Below are positions 1 to 7,175 of a DNA stretch of 64,000 nt, piece by piece; within the stretch, counting starts at the first letter, position 1, and every line of letters starts with the position of its first letter. Where the stretch lies: positions 1 to 64,000 of IMG/VR virus record IMGVR_UViG_3300005253_000015; one strand, 5' to 3'. The position numbers were made by a program, and so were the translations under genes. This DNA comes from a virus. The notes under the pieces are model-generated. The model saw nothing but the letters and a program-made list of their open reading frames with translations. It was not told the DNA's origin and ran no database searches.

Positions 1-211
1 CAATAAACTCTACCTCTGCTATTTCTGGTCTAAATTCTCCTCTAAGAATATCTCTGGTAGCTACTTCTAATGTCAGTAAATCACCAATGCTTTTAGGATT
101 ATAACTTGGAAAATGCTTCTGAGCTTTTACCCATGCCTTATCACAATCCTCTCTATTAAAGCCTAAATCATTAATAAGATAAAACAAGTACGGAGCTCTT
201 ATATTACTCAA
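1..211 (-). CDS. Hypothetical protein, 3' end outside window
   Basis: Open frame from a TTG at 209-211 running off the left edge, about 70 residues visible. The start is two bases after the stop of the upstream gene, as in the rest of this operon. It is charged and mostly helical (starts LSNIRAPYLFYLINDLGF). I recognise no family. The TTG start is an inference from position. Confidence 0.55.
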   Translation of the reverse strand, partial: MSNIRAPYLFYLINDLGFNREDCDKAWVKAQKHFPSYNPKSIGDLLTLEVATRDILRGEFRPEIAEVEFI

Positions 212-213
212 AA

Positions 214-399
214 TTAATTAACACCTACATACTTCTTTAATTCATCAAATTTCTTCTGAAAATCCGATAGTCTGATAGCATCAGCTATAGTAAGTTCGAT
301 ATTACTACCCTTTTCTATAAACTCAGAAAAAACCTTATCCATATCAGAAACAATCTTTCTTAGATGATGCTCAAAACTCCAAGCCTCGTTATTGCACAT
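214..399 (-). CDS. Hypothetical helical protein
   Basis: 61 residues, acidic and helical, with no motif I know. Its ATG overlaps the stop codon of the upstream gene, so it is part of the minus-strand operon 1-1173. Confidence 0.6.
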   Translation of the reverse strand: MCNNEAWSFEHHLRKIVSDMDKVFSEFIEKGSNIELTIADAIRLSDFQKKFDELKKYVGVN

Positions 400-572
400 T
401 ATACATTAGCCCCCTCTGAACGTAATATTTTTTTAATTTCCCTTATAATATCTCCAACATCGTCACCAACTTCATACCCTACTAATTTTTCTAAGAGTGA
501 ATAAACTAAACCCAATAAAGAATTAAACTTGGTATGTATATCAGCAACAGCATTGTAATTCATCATAGTCAT
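399..572 (-). CDS. Hypothetical small protein
   Basis: 57 residues from the ATG at 570-572, which has AAGGTG about 7 bp upstream; an in-frame start at 593 is possible but would overlap the upstream gene more. It contains repeated hydrophobic heptads (FNSLLGLVYSLLEKL). No family recognised. Confidence 0.55.
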   Translation of the reverse strand: MTMMNYNAVADIHTKFNSLLGLVYSLLEKLVGYEVGDDVGDIIREIKKILRSEGANV

Positions 573-585
573 ATCAGCACCTTTT

Positions 586-1173
586 TTACCCAATATCTTT
601 TACCCCCTCTTCTTTATTCATTGACAGCTCTAACTTAAAAATCTCAGTTTTAAAAGTGTCCCATATCACATTCCAAGTGTTTAGTGGTTTACCCAACTTA
701 ATTTGATGGCATATCCGAGTGAGTATGTCTAATATTTCGTGTATATTACTTTCATTATTTCTTATACGTAGACTATGTGCAGCTAATCCAATACTATGAC
801 TTCCAGATACAGTAGTCTTTAGATTTGCAATACCACATTTATCATCATTACAAACTTCAAATTCATCATCATTTTGTTTCTCAGTATAGAAATGACTATT
901 ACAATTAGTGCAAGTATAAGCTCCTTTTCCACCAAGATATTGAACATTTGTATCAGAATTACAATCGGGACATTGTATCACTTTAGGTGTACACTCAGAA
1001 GGTATAACAATATCCGTATTATTATTACAAAAATCTTCTTTTAAAACTTTTGACAGTCCACTAAAAGTCTTAAAGTCTATTGAAGCATCAGCTATTCGTA
1101 ATAAAGACTTCATAATATTTTTTAATTTCTCTACTTTCTCTTCTAATTTTACTATTTTACTTTCTTCACTCAT
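586..1173 (-). CDS. Zinc-ribbon protein with N-terminal coiled coil
   Basis: 195 residues. Residues about 5-30 are heptad-like. The middle carries a treble-clef style zinc ribbon, CPDC at about 68-71 and CTNC at about 87-90, followed by a second Cys pair (CNDDKC). The C-terminal third is helical. It heads the operon that continues to the left edge, and a GC-rich candidate RNA lies just upstream. Zinc binding is inferred from the Cys spacing; the role is unknown. Confidence 0.65.
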   Translation of the reverse strand: MSEESKIVKLEEKVEKLKNIMKSLLRIADASIDFKTFSGLSKVLKEDFCNNNTDIVIPSECTPKVIQCPDCNSDTNVQYLGGKGAYTCTNCNSHFYTEKQNDDEFEVCNDDKCGIANLKTTVSGSHSIGLAAHSLRIRNNESNIHEILDILTRICHQIKLGKPLNTWNVIWDTFKTEIFKLELSMNKEEGVKDIG

Positions 1174-1194
1174 TTCTTTTCACATTTTTTTTAA

Positions 1195-1290
1195 TTTATG
1201 ATGTGCACTCGGCTAAAGGGCTCTCCCCTCTATTTACTAGGCTTTAGCAGTACGAAACACGCTTACACCACACCGATTTATGCTCCATTT
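1195..1290 (-). ncRNA. GC-richer island A, candidate structured RNA
   Basis: The only gene-free stretch here, clearly richer in G+C than its surroundings. On the minus strand GCTAAAG and CTTTAGC form a 7-bp stem around a loop with a GGGGAGAGCCC hairpin. It shares a GTGTAAG-type segment with islands B and C. It lies in the leader of the zinc-ribbon gene ending at 586. It could be a leader element or a separate RNA. Confidence 0.35.
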
Positions 1291-1431
1291 CTATCCTCTA
1301 TTTATTTTTAAATCTCGATATAATTTACAATCTTTATAATCTTTAATTAAACATAATCCATAAAATTCTTTACAAGTGGGTTCATCATTCATGGTGATTT
1401 TATAAGGACACTTACCTTTAGTTTTTGTCAT
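1291..1431 (-). CDS. Small four-cysteine protein
   Basis: 46 residues, short enough to be missed by length cut-offs. Contains CPYKITMNDEPTC followed by two further Cys (GLC and DC). This pattern resembles the 47-residue protein at 23900-24043, so both may bind zinc or an Fe-S cluster. The start codon lies two bases after the stop of the 1433-1699 gene. Confidence 0.55.
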   Translation of the reverse strand: MTKTKGKCPYKITMNDEPTCKEFYGLCLIKDYKDCKLYRDLKINRG

Positions 1432-1432
1432 T

Positions 1433-1699
1433 TTAAAATTCGAATAGATGATATACAAGTTTATCATCCATCATTTTAATAGTACCTATATATGTTAATC
1501 CAGTCTTTATAATATCATGTCCCGTTCCAACTAATCTAAATCGCCTTTCAGCTTTCTCTAATGTAGGGTCTACAAGAGCCCATATTGTAGGGACACCATA
1601 CTGCAATTGAAAAGTTAATATCTTTGCTCCAAATGGCATTTCTATTGACTGATAATCTTTTAATAGAATACTATATTTCCAAATTATTATCTTTACCAT
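1433..1699 (-). CDS. Hypothetical beta-rich protein
   Basis: 88 residues with alternating hydrophobic strands (VPTIWALVDP, RRFRLVGTGHDI), suggesting a small beta fold, perhaps SH3- or OB-like. No motif recognised. Candidate RNA island B lies just upstream. Confidence 0.55.
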   Translation of the reverse strand: MVKIIIWKYSILLKDYQSIEMPFGAKILTFQLQYGVPTIWALVDPTLEKAERRFRLVGTGHDIIKTGLTYIGTIKMMDDKLVYHLFEF

Positions 1700-1719
1700 A
1701 TTTAATCATTCCTTTTAAT

Positions 1720-1885
1720 TTTCTCTGTGGGTTGGCTCTTCGAAGAATTATGGGTTCGGGTATCTCTTGCCTATCCTTAAGCATTATACACATTTTAATG
1801 GTATGTGCGACACTCTGACTCTTACACAGATAGCGAATCGTCATTTATATCTTCAACCCTCTGAATCCTACCAACTTTCCACTTT
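1720..1885 (-). ncRNA. GC-richer island B, candidate structured RNA
   Basis: Gene-free stretch between the 1433-1699 and 1890-2027 genes. On the minus strand GGGTTG and CTGTG near the 5' side can pair with CAACCC and CACAG near the 3' side, making a closing helix. Just inside it is GTGTAAGAG, comparable to GTGTAAGC in island A and GCGTAAGA in island C. It does not fold as a tRNA in my hands. Confidence 0.35.
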
Positions 1886-1889
1886 ACGT

Positions 1890-2027
1890 TCATTTCTTTA
1901 ATTTCTTGATTGTTTTTTGTACTTTATTATAAAATTGTATATTACAACTTTCAGAACATTCATTACAATTATGATAAAAGCATTTATTTCGCAACATTTC
2001 ACGTAAAAAGCTTCTCTTAATTCTCAT
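1890..2027 (-). CDS. Small Cys-cluster protein
   Basis: 45 residues with Cys spacing C-x5-C-x2-C-x3-C (CFYHNCNECSESC), then a basic tail. ATG overlaps the upstream stop by four bases, the usual arrangement in this region. A metal site is likely; no family recognised. Confidence 0.55.
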   Translation of the reverse strand: MRIKRSFLREMLRNKCFYHNCNECSESCNIQFYNKVQKTIKKLKK

Positions 2028-2236
2028 GATACATCATTTTTTTTCAATAATTCATCTATTTTATATTTGATAATATAATATTCCCATGCAGGGTCTCTAT
2101 TTTCTAACACATTTTTATCTTTTTTTAATATTTTAATTCCCTTTTTCGCCTTTCTCCTTGTAGAAAATACACCATAATCTGCCCATGCTTCTCCACATAT
2201 ATTATCTGCTCCACCTACAAAAAAAACATTTCTCAT
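2024..2236 (-). CDS. Hypothetical protein
   Basis: 70 residues, beginning with a Gly-rich strand (VFFVGGADNICGEAWADYG) and ending in a basic helical part. No family recognised. Candidate RNA island C lies immediately upstream of its start. Confidence 0.5.
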   Translation of the reverse strand: MRNVFFVGGADNICGEAWADYGVFSTRRKAKKGIKILKKDKNVLENRDPAWEYYIIKYKIDELLKKNDVS

Positions 2237-2251
2237 AATGATATTCTCTTA

Positions 2252-2372
2252 TTATATATTTGTGGTCGGTTGGGATTCAGCCCCTTCTGCCTTGAGAGTT
2301 GCCACATGATAAGGAATATAGCCTTACCTCTTCTCATAGGAATCTTACGCACCGAAGTCCACATATAATAGC
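2252..2372 (-). ncRNA. GC-richer island C, candidate structured RNA
   Basis: Between the gene starting at 2236 and the gene ending at 2379. On the minus strand TGTGG and CGGT near the 5' side pair with ACCG and CCACA at the 3' side, giving a two-part closing helix with a small internal loop. GCGTAAGA sits just inside. Inner hairpins such as TAAGG/CCTTA are also visible. Third member of the island A/B set. Confidence 0.35.
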
Positions 2373-2378
2373 TCACTA

Positions 2379-2555
2379 TTATTTTTTTCTCCACCTTGAA
2401 TTTGATGGGTTGAAGAAAGTCTCTATATTATACCAATAGGCAATTTTACCTCTAATAAAGAAAAGAAGATGTGTAGGTGCTTCTTTTATTGAAAACCAAA
2501 ACCATATTTCCCATAAAATATTATAAAGACAATGTAATAATTTGTTTTTTTTCAT
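2379..2555 (-). CDS. Trp-rich small protein
   Basis: 58 residues, very aromatic (LWEIWFWF near residue 14), possibly membrane-active or a single membrane-surface helix. No family recognised. Confidence 0.5.
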   Translation of the reverse strand: MKKNKLLHCLYNILWEIWFWFSIKEAPTHLLFFIRGKIAYWYNIETFFNPSNSRWRKK

Positions 2556-2573
2556 TTTAATATACTTCTATTA

Positions 2574-2720
2574 TTAGTAATACCCCTTTATAAATCTTAA
2601 AACATCTGGAAAAGTTTCATAGAGCTCATCTTCGGGCATAAGCCAACCTATTTCATGTAAAACTTCAGCTAATTTTATTTTTGCTCTTAATAATTCTTCT
2701 TTTTTATCTATATTTATCAA
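2574..2720 (-). CDS. Small acidic helical protein
   Basis: 48 residues from a TTG start; coding content looks good (VLHEIGWLMPEDELYETFPD). No ATG is available in frame before the stop upstream. No family recognised. Confidence 0.45.
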   Translation of the reverse strand: MINIDKKEELLRAKIKLAEVLHEIGWLMPEDELYETFPDVLRFIKGYY

Positions 2721-2741
2721 CTCACTAATAGTTCTCTATTA

Positions 2742-2867
2742 TCATCGATTAGCTCCACCAAATCTACGCAGACCAGAAGTTCTATTATCTAACTCAGATA
2801 CTTTTTCTTCGAGTTTTTTAATCTTTTTTTCAAGTTTGTTAATTCTCTCTTTTAAATTCTCACTCAT
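2742..2867 (-). CDS. Mini coiled-coil protein
   Basis: 41 residues; residues 4-29 form a clear heptad repeat rich in Lys and Glu, followed by a Gly/Arg tail. Its ATG overlaps the upstream stop by four bases (ATGA), so it is translated with the 2864-3034 gene. Confidence 0.55.
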   Translation of the reverse strand: MSENLKERINKLEKKIKKLEEKVSELDNRTSGLRRFGGANR

Positions 2868-3034
2868 TTTATCATTTCCACCCACTTCGCTCTAATAGTA
2901 CTTACCAAATGACCATCTAATTTAAAATAGCTAACAACTTTCTCAAAGTCCTCAAGGAACCTCATGATAAGCTTCTTGTTTTCATTCTTTCTTGCAGTTT
3001 TATACCATTCCGAAAATTTGGATTCTTCACTCAT
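2864..3034 (-). CDS. Hypothetical helical protein
   Basis: 56 residues, mostly charged helix (NKKLIMRFLEDFEKVVSYF). It begins MSEESK like the 586-1173 protein. ATGA overlap couples it to the mini coiled-coil gene. Function unknown. Confidence 0.5.
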   Translation of the reverse strand: MSEESKFSEWYKTARKNENKKLIMRFLEDFEKVVSYFKLDGHLVSTIRAKWVEMIK

Positions 3035-3156
3035 CTTGGTCTTATCTCTCTATTATAGTTTCTTTTATAGGACATAGTGTGACAGTGGGAAAAATCTAAA
3101 TCAAACCATGAGAGTAAAAATATGAATGAAAAAAAACCCACAATCATTTCACTTCC

Positions 3157-3462
3157 TTATAAAGTATAATTGAAATCATTTATTATTCTATCAGAAACGC
3201 TACCATCAGCTCCCACGTCATTATACACAATATCTAATATATGATTTATTAAATCTGTATATGGAATCTTACGATTTACTTTACCTAGTATCACATTCTG
3301 AAGTACAATTAGTCTATTCCTAACAGTATGTTTTACTGACATTGTAGTATAGATAGCCTTTTTACTTTTTAATTCACAGTCTACTGAACAAAAATTCTCA
3401 TCTCCTTCAATAGATTTATCAGTGAACTCCTTACGACAATGATGACAATAAGATATTTTCAT
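3157..3462 (-). CDS. Zinc-finger protein
   Basis: 101 residues. The N-terminus has CHHC at residues 6-9 and CSVDC near residue 26-30, a small zinc-binding knuckle, followed by helices with basic residues. Likely nucleic-acid binding, by analogy to similar virus zinc proteins. It lies just beyond the 36-bp repeat array, and the array would be upstream of its promoter. Confidence 0.6.
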   Translation of the reverse strand: MKISYCHHCRKEFTDKSIEGDENFCSVDCELKSKKAIYTTMSVKHTVRNRLIVLQNVILGKVNRKIPYTDLINHILDIVYNDVGADGSVSDRIINDFNYTL

Positions 3463-3552
3463 AATTAAATTAAAAAATAGGTTAAAATTTAAAAACTTTA
3501 ATGGTTTAATGGTTTTTTGATTTATTTAGTTTTTTTTTAACTAAAAAAATTT

Positions 3553-4658
3553 TACTCGCTACATAGATTTGGTTTTCTTATACAAAATGACTCGTTTATC
3601 TCAATTGGTTTACTCTTTGTTGATGACTCGCTACCTTATTTTGGTTTTCTTATTACCCATGACTCGCTGTTCACCTATGGTTTTCTCGGAAATAATGACT
3701 CGCTCAATCCAATTGGTTTTCTCAACTTTTTTGACTCGTTAATCTAGCTTGGTTTTCTTATACGAAATGACTCGCTTAAGTCTTGTGGTTTCCTTCACTA
3801 AGATGACTCGCTATTTGTCATTGGTTTTCTTTTCTCTCATGACTCGCTAAAAACCGTTGGTTTTCTTAGATATTTTGACTCGCTACTCCGTAGTGGTTTT
3901 CTTCCTTCTTATGACTCGCATTATTTTAATGGTTTTCTATTGTTTAATGACTCGCTATCTTCTAATGGTTTTCCTAAGTCTTTTGACTCGCTTTCTTCAG
4001 ATGGGTTTCTTTTTTATAATAACTCGCTTCAATTTCTTGGTTTTCTAATATTTAGTGACTCGTTTAATTCATATGGTTTTCTATTCTTATATGACTCGCT
4101 ACTCCGTAGTGGTTTTCTTCTCTTATATGACTCGCTTATAGATTGTGGTTTTCTACAGATTGTTGACTCGCTATTTGTCATTGGTTTTCTTTTATTCTTT
4201 GACTCGCTATCTTCTAATGGTTTTCTGATTTTACTTGACTCGCTAATCTGATATGGATTTCTGATTTTACTTGACTCGCTAATCTGATATGGATTTCTTA
4301 TATTTAATGACTCGCTTATTTTTTATGTTTTTCTAAAATCATGTGACTCGCTACCTTATTTTGGTTTTCTTATTACCCATGACTCGCTGTTCACCTATGG
4401 GTTTCTCGGAAATAATGACTCGCTTAATGAATTTAGTTTTCTTATACTTCTTGACTCGCTAACTTATATTGGTTTTCTGTATTTATTTGACTCGCTTAGT
4501 ATTTATGGTTTTCTTGTTTAACATAACTCGCTATTGTTCAATGGTTTTCTTTAATATAATGACTCGTTCGGTAAAATTGGTTTTCTGATATCTAGTGACT
4601 CGCTAATCTCCAATGGGTTTCTTAAGTCTTTTGACTCGCTAAGGCGAAATGGTTTACT
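3553..4658. repeat. 36-bp phased array of two alternating 8-mers
   Basis: Thirty-one units with a period of exactly 36 bp from 3553 to 4633+, without a single insertion or deletion. Each unit is GACTCGCT, 10 variable bases, GGTTTTCT, 10 variable bases. Some variable blocks recur at exact multiples of 36 (720 bp: units at 3625 and 4345; 216 bp: 3877 and 4093; 360 bp: 3805 and 4165; 252 bp: 3949 and 4201), and units at 4237 and 4273 are neighbours in copy. The last GGTTTACT overlaps the stop of the IS110-like gene. The 12-codon frame on the plus strand has six stops, so the array is probably not coding. Likely a protein-binding array. Confidence 0.9.
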
Positions 4659-5568
4659 TGTTCTCTATGGCTTTTTCTTTTGGTACTAAAGTACCTTCCA
4701 TTTTAAGTGCTTTTCTCCATGTAATAATATTATCATGTAGTAAAACACCTTCAACATAATTCTTCTTAGCAGGTAAACCCATTATCTCTCTTGCACAATG
4801 CCAATAGTGGTCTAAAAAGATTTTCCTCATCTTTCTAAGTGCTCTATTATGAGCATGACCTTTACTTAATTTCGTGTCAGTTTTTTTATATGGTTTTCCG
4901 TATACCTCAAAAAGTGTATTAACATTATATTCTCTGTTTAACTGTTTTTCCTTTTCTGTATCATAAATCTGTCTATAATATCCTTTATTATGTATCAATA
5001 ATCCTTTAGATACCATCCATACTAAAGATTTCAATCTGGGATTATAATTAATAGTTTCTCCTTTTTTACGTTTTTGAGCTACTCCATTCACCACTGATTG
5101 ACCAGCATAAGCCCATAACTTACTAACTGTATCTGGTACGACATCACAATATCCTATTTCTTTTACTAGTTTGGCACTGATAACCTTATCTATACCTCGT
5201 ATCTTATCAAGAAAATCAATATATATAGCTTCATCTTTAACCAACTTCCCTAAACTCTTTTTAAACTCACGTTCAAGCGTCTTTACAGTAGGAATAGTTA
5301 CATCAAAAAATTTACTAATATAAGCCCCCTCTTCTGGTGTCACCCTACCTTCTTCTATTAGTTTATTTGCTAAAGGAAGTAACTTAGCATCAGCATATTT
5401 GGTATCAAAGGTTTTGCTCTCCTTTTTCTCTTCGACTTCATCGAAATCAATTCCCATATCAATCTTTCTGAGAATATCACGAATCTGATTCATAAAAATC
5501 TTTCGAACATTCTGGATAGATTCATATTCTACAGCATGTAATCTCAGAAGCACACGTTTTAAATTCAT
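4654..5568 (-). CDS. IS110/IS116/IS902-like protein lacking the DEDD domain
   Basis: 304 residues. The middle (about 118-215) matches the C-terminal domain of IS110-family transposases: a helix-hairpin-helix (IRGIDKVISAKLVKEIG), an AYAGQS segment, then KRKKG...NPRLKSLVW. The N-terminal RuvC-like DEDD domain of true IS110 recombinases is absent; instead there is a helical region. So it is probably a DNA-binding relative, not a complete transposase. It overlaps the ParB-like gene by four bases, and its stop codon lies inside the last unit of the 36-bp array, so transcription would run into the array. A role in binding or recombining the array is an inference. Confidence 0.7.
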   Translation of the reverse strand: MNLKRVLLRLHAVEYESIQNVRKIFMNQIRDILRKIDMGIDFDEVEEKKESKTFDTKYADAKLLPLANKLIEEGRVTPEEGAYISKFFDVTIPTVKTLEREFKKSLGKLVKDEAIYIDFLDKIRGIDKVISAKLVKEIGYCDVVPDTVSKLWAYAGQSVVNGVAQKRKKGETINYNPRLKSLVWMVSKGLLIHNKGYYRQIYDTEKEKQLNREYNVNTLFEVYGKPYKKTDTKLSKGHAHNRALRKMRKIFLDHYWHCAREIMGLPAKKNYVEGVLLHDNIITWRKALKMEGTLVPKEKAIENK

Positions 5569-6422
5569 AAAAGCCCAGCCTCTCTAAGTTGCTTAATTGT
5601 TGGAAAAGACGAATCTTTTTTCAGCATTACATTTTCTATTATATATGTAATTTGATTAGCTATTTCATCCCAGTATCCAAGCTTTGTAGCAATTCCTTTA
5701 ACTTCATTGTATAATGTTTCATAATGATATTTTGATGTCTTTACAGATGCTAATTCTTCCTTTAAATCAATTATTTCTTGTCGAAGGTCTAACTTTGTTT
5801 TTACTTTTTGCTTTGTTACCTTACCTTTTTTTTTAGGAGTTGTTAAATGTTTGATGTAGAGTCTATTGATTGACTTCTCTTTCCTCCCTCTCTCTAATTG
5901 GTCTAAGGCTTTCCTAACCTCTGGATTCGATTCAGCCTCTTTTTTAAGCTCTTTAAATTGATTTAATGCTTTTAATGTAGTATGTATTTCTCTAGCAGTC
6001 CTCTTAGTCTGTGCCAATTCCTGTATTTTACGTAAATTAACATCTTCTTGAACAGCAATACCATGCTCTTTTCTTATCCACTCTTCCATCTCAATACCAA
6101 TCTCTAATTTTGTACCGAGTGCCATATGTCTTCGGTCAAAATTACATAAGCTAATAATATCAACTAATGCTTCAGTACTACTTATATCTAAGTCTAAAAA
6201 ATATGGCTCTATTTCTGCCATTAGACATAGTATTAAACGAATTCGTCCATCTATAATCTCTTGAGTTGATTGGAGTCTTAGAATAGGATAATACTGTCCA
6301 CTCTTCTTCATTCTCTCTGCCATTGAAAGTAGTTCTCTTTCTGGTGGTATAGGGAAAAGTATACATAATGGATGAAACTTATGTTCTTCCATCTGTTTTG
6401 TTATATCTTTAAACACTTTCAT
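5565..6422 (-). CDS. ParB-like partition / nuclease-fold protein
   Basis: 285 residues. Residues about 15-95 fit the ParB/Spo0J N-terminal fold: a PPERELLSMAERMKKSGQYYPI segment, then a strand ending in IDGRIRLILCLMAEIEPY, and later NFDRRHMALGTKLEIGIEM, which corresponds to the NxxRR helix region of ParB proteins. The C-terminus is a long Lys-rich helix and a coiled coil (about 205-240). No ParA-type ATPase is next to it. With the IS110-like gene and the repeat array it may form a centromere-like system. Confidence 0.7.
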   Translation of the reverse strand: MKVFKDITKQMEEHKFHPLCILFPIPPERELLSMAERMKKSGQYYPILRLQSTQEIIDGRIRLILCLMAEIEPYFLDLDISSTEALVDIISLCNFDRRHMALGTKLEIGIEMEEWIRKEHGIAVQEDVNLRKIQELAQTKRTAREIHTTLKALNQFKELKKEAESNPEVRKALDQLERGRKEKSINRLYIKHLTTPKKKGKVTKQKVKTKLDLRQEIIDLKEELASVKTSKYHYETLYNEVKGIATKLGYWDEIANQITYIIENVMLKKDSSFPTIKQLREAGLL

Positions 6423-6521
6423 ATTCTTTACCTCTTATTTTTTTATTTATATTATAGCCCAAGAAACTTATAAGAGTTTATACTTGGACATCTCTTAATA
6501 AAAAAAAGGTAATTAAAAATT

Positions 6522-6710
6522 TTATAATCGTGCCATCATTATTAACCTGTCAAGTTGTTTAAGTGGTATATCATTTTCTTTACAATAATTCTTCAATTCA
6601 TCAAACATTGCAAATTTATGTTTTATGATAATACTAAATACAGCTACAACATGTAGGTCAAAGTCTTCTATATCTACCATATTATTATCCACCTTCAACA
6701 TCGTTAACAT
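6522..6710 (-). CDS. Hypothetical helical protein
   Basis: Up to 62 residues; the start may be the internal ATG at residue 11 (MVDIEDFD). It overlaps the end of the winged-helix gene. Small, possibly an HTH-like fold (FDELKNYCKENDIPLKQLDRL). Function unknown. Confidence 0.5.
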   Translation of the reverse strand: MLTMLKVDNNMVDIEDFDLHVVAVFSIIIKHKFAMFDELKNYCKENDIPLKQLDRLIMMARL

Positions 6711-6939
6711 ATTCTCTTGTTAGAGACCATAAAACATGTGGTCTTCCACGCTTTTCATTATATAATGTCTCCTTGATAAGAATATCTCGTTCTAATAATT
6801 TCTTTAGATTATCATATATAGTGGTTCGTGGAGTTTCCAGTTCTGATACAAATGTAGAACGTGAATAAATATTATTTCTCCACAATAACTCAATTATTTC
6901 ATTTTGTATATATGTTAATCTCTTAAACTTGTCCTTCAT
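6685..6939 (-). CDS. Winged helix-turn-helix regulator
   Basis: 84 residues from the ATG at 6937-6939, which overlaps the upstream stop by four bases. The sequence YIQNEIIELLWRNNIYSRSTF, followed by ETPRTTIYDNLKKLLERDIL and a basic beta wing (NEKRGRPHVLWSL), is a typical archaeal wHTH. It probably regulates this early-type block or nearby ParB-like genes. The exact subfamily (MarR/TrmB/PadR) is unclear. Confidence 0.75.
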   Translation of the reverse strand: MKDKFKRLTYIQNEIIELLWRNNIYSRSTFVSELETPRTTIYDNLKKLLERDILIKETLYNEKRGRPHVLWSLTREYVNDVEGG

Positions 6940-7148
6940 TTTTTTATATCCTCTGTTACTTTTTTCCATTCATCAAATAATTCAGCAAAACAACTGCTTA
7001 CATCCGTAAGTAAAATTCTTATCTCTTCAATTGTACCATTAATTTGATGTAATTGTGATTGTAATGATGAATACGCTCCATAACACTTCCTTATCTGAGC
7101 CTTTATATCCTTATGTTCCTCATCAATCTTTTTTGAAACATTCTCCAT
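6936..7148 (-). CDS. Coiled-coil protein
   Basis: 70 residues, almost wholly heptad-like (SLQSQLHQINGTIEEIRILL). First gene of an operon with the wHTH regulator, so it may be its partner. Confidence 0.55.
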   Translation of the reverse strand: MENVSKKIDEEHKDIKAQIRKCYGAYSSLQSQLHQINGTIEEIRILLTDVSSCFAELFDEWKKVTEDIKK

Positions 7149-7175
7149 AAGATAACACCAAAAAAAAAAAGAAGT

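Noticed and set aside
1720-1885. tRNA gene in island B
   Set aside because: GGTTCG-like segments are present, but no 7-bp acceptor stem, anticodon arm or CCA end can be aligned.
3940-4251. Open frame inside the array (12-residue DSL...GFL repeats)
   Set aside because: The 36-bp period makes any frame look repetitive; the same frame has six stops across the array, and there is no separate start signal.
3553-4658. CRISPR array
   Set aside because: Conserved parts are two different 8-mers with 10-bp gaps; CRISPR repeats are 23 bp or longer with longer spacers, and no cas gene is near.
4654-5568. Complete IS110 insertion sequence
   Set aside because: The RuvC-like DEDD N-terminal domain is missing and no element ends are visible.
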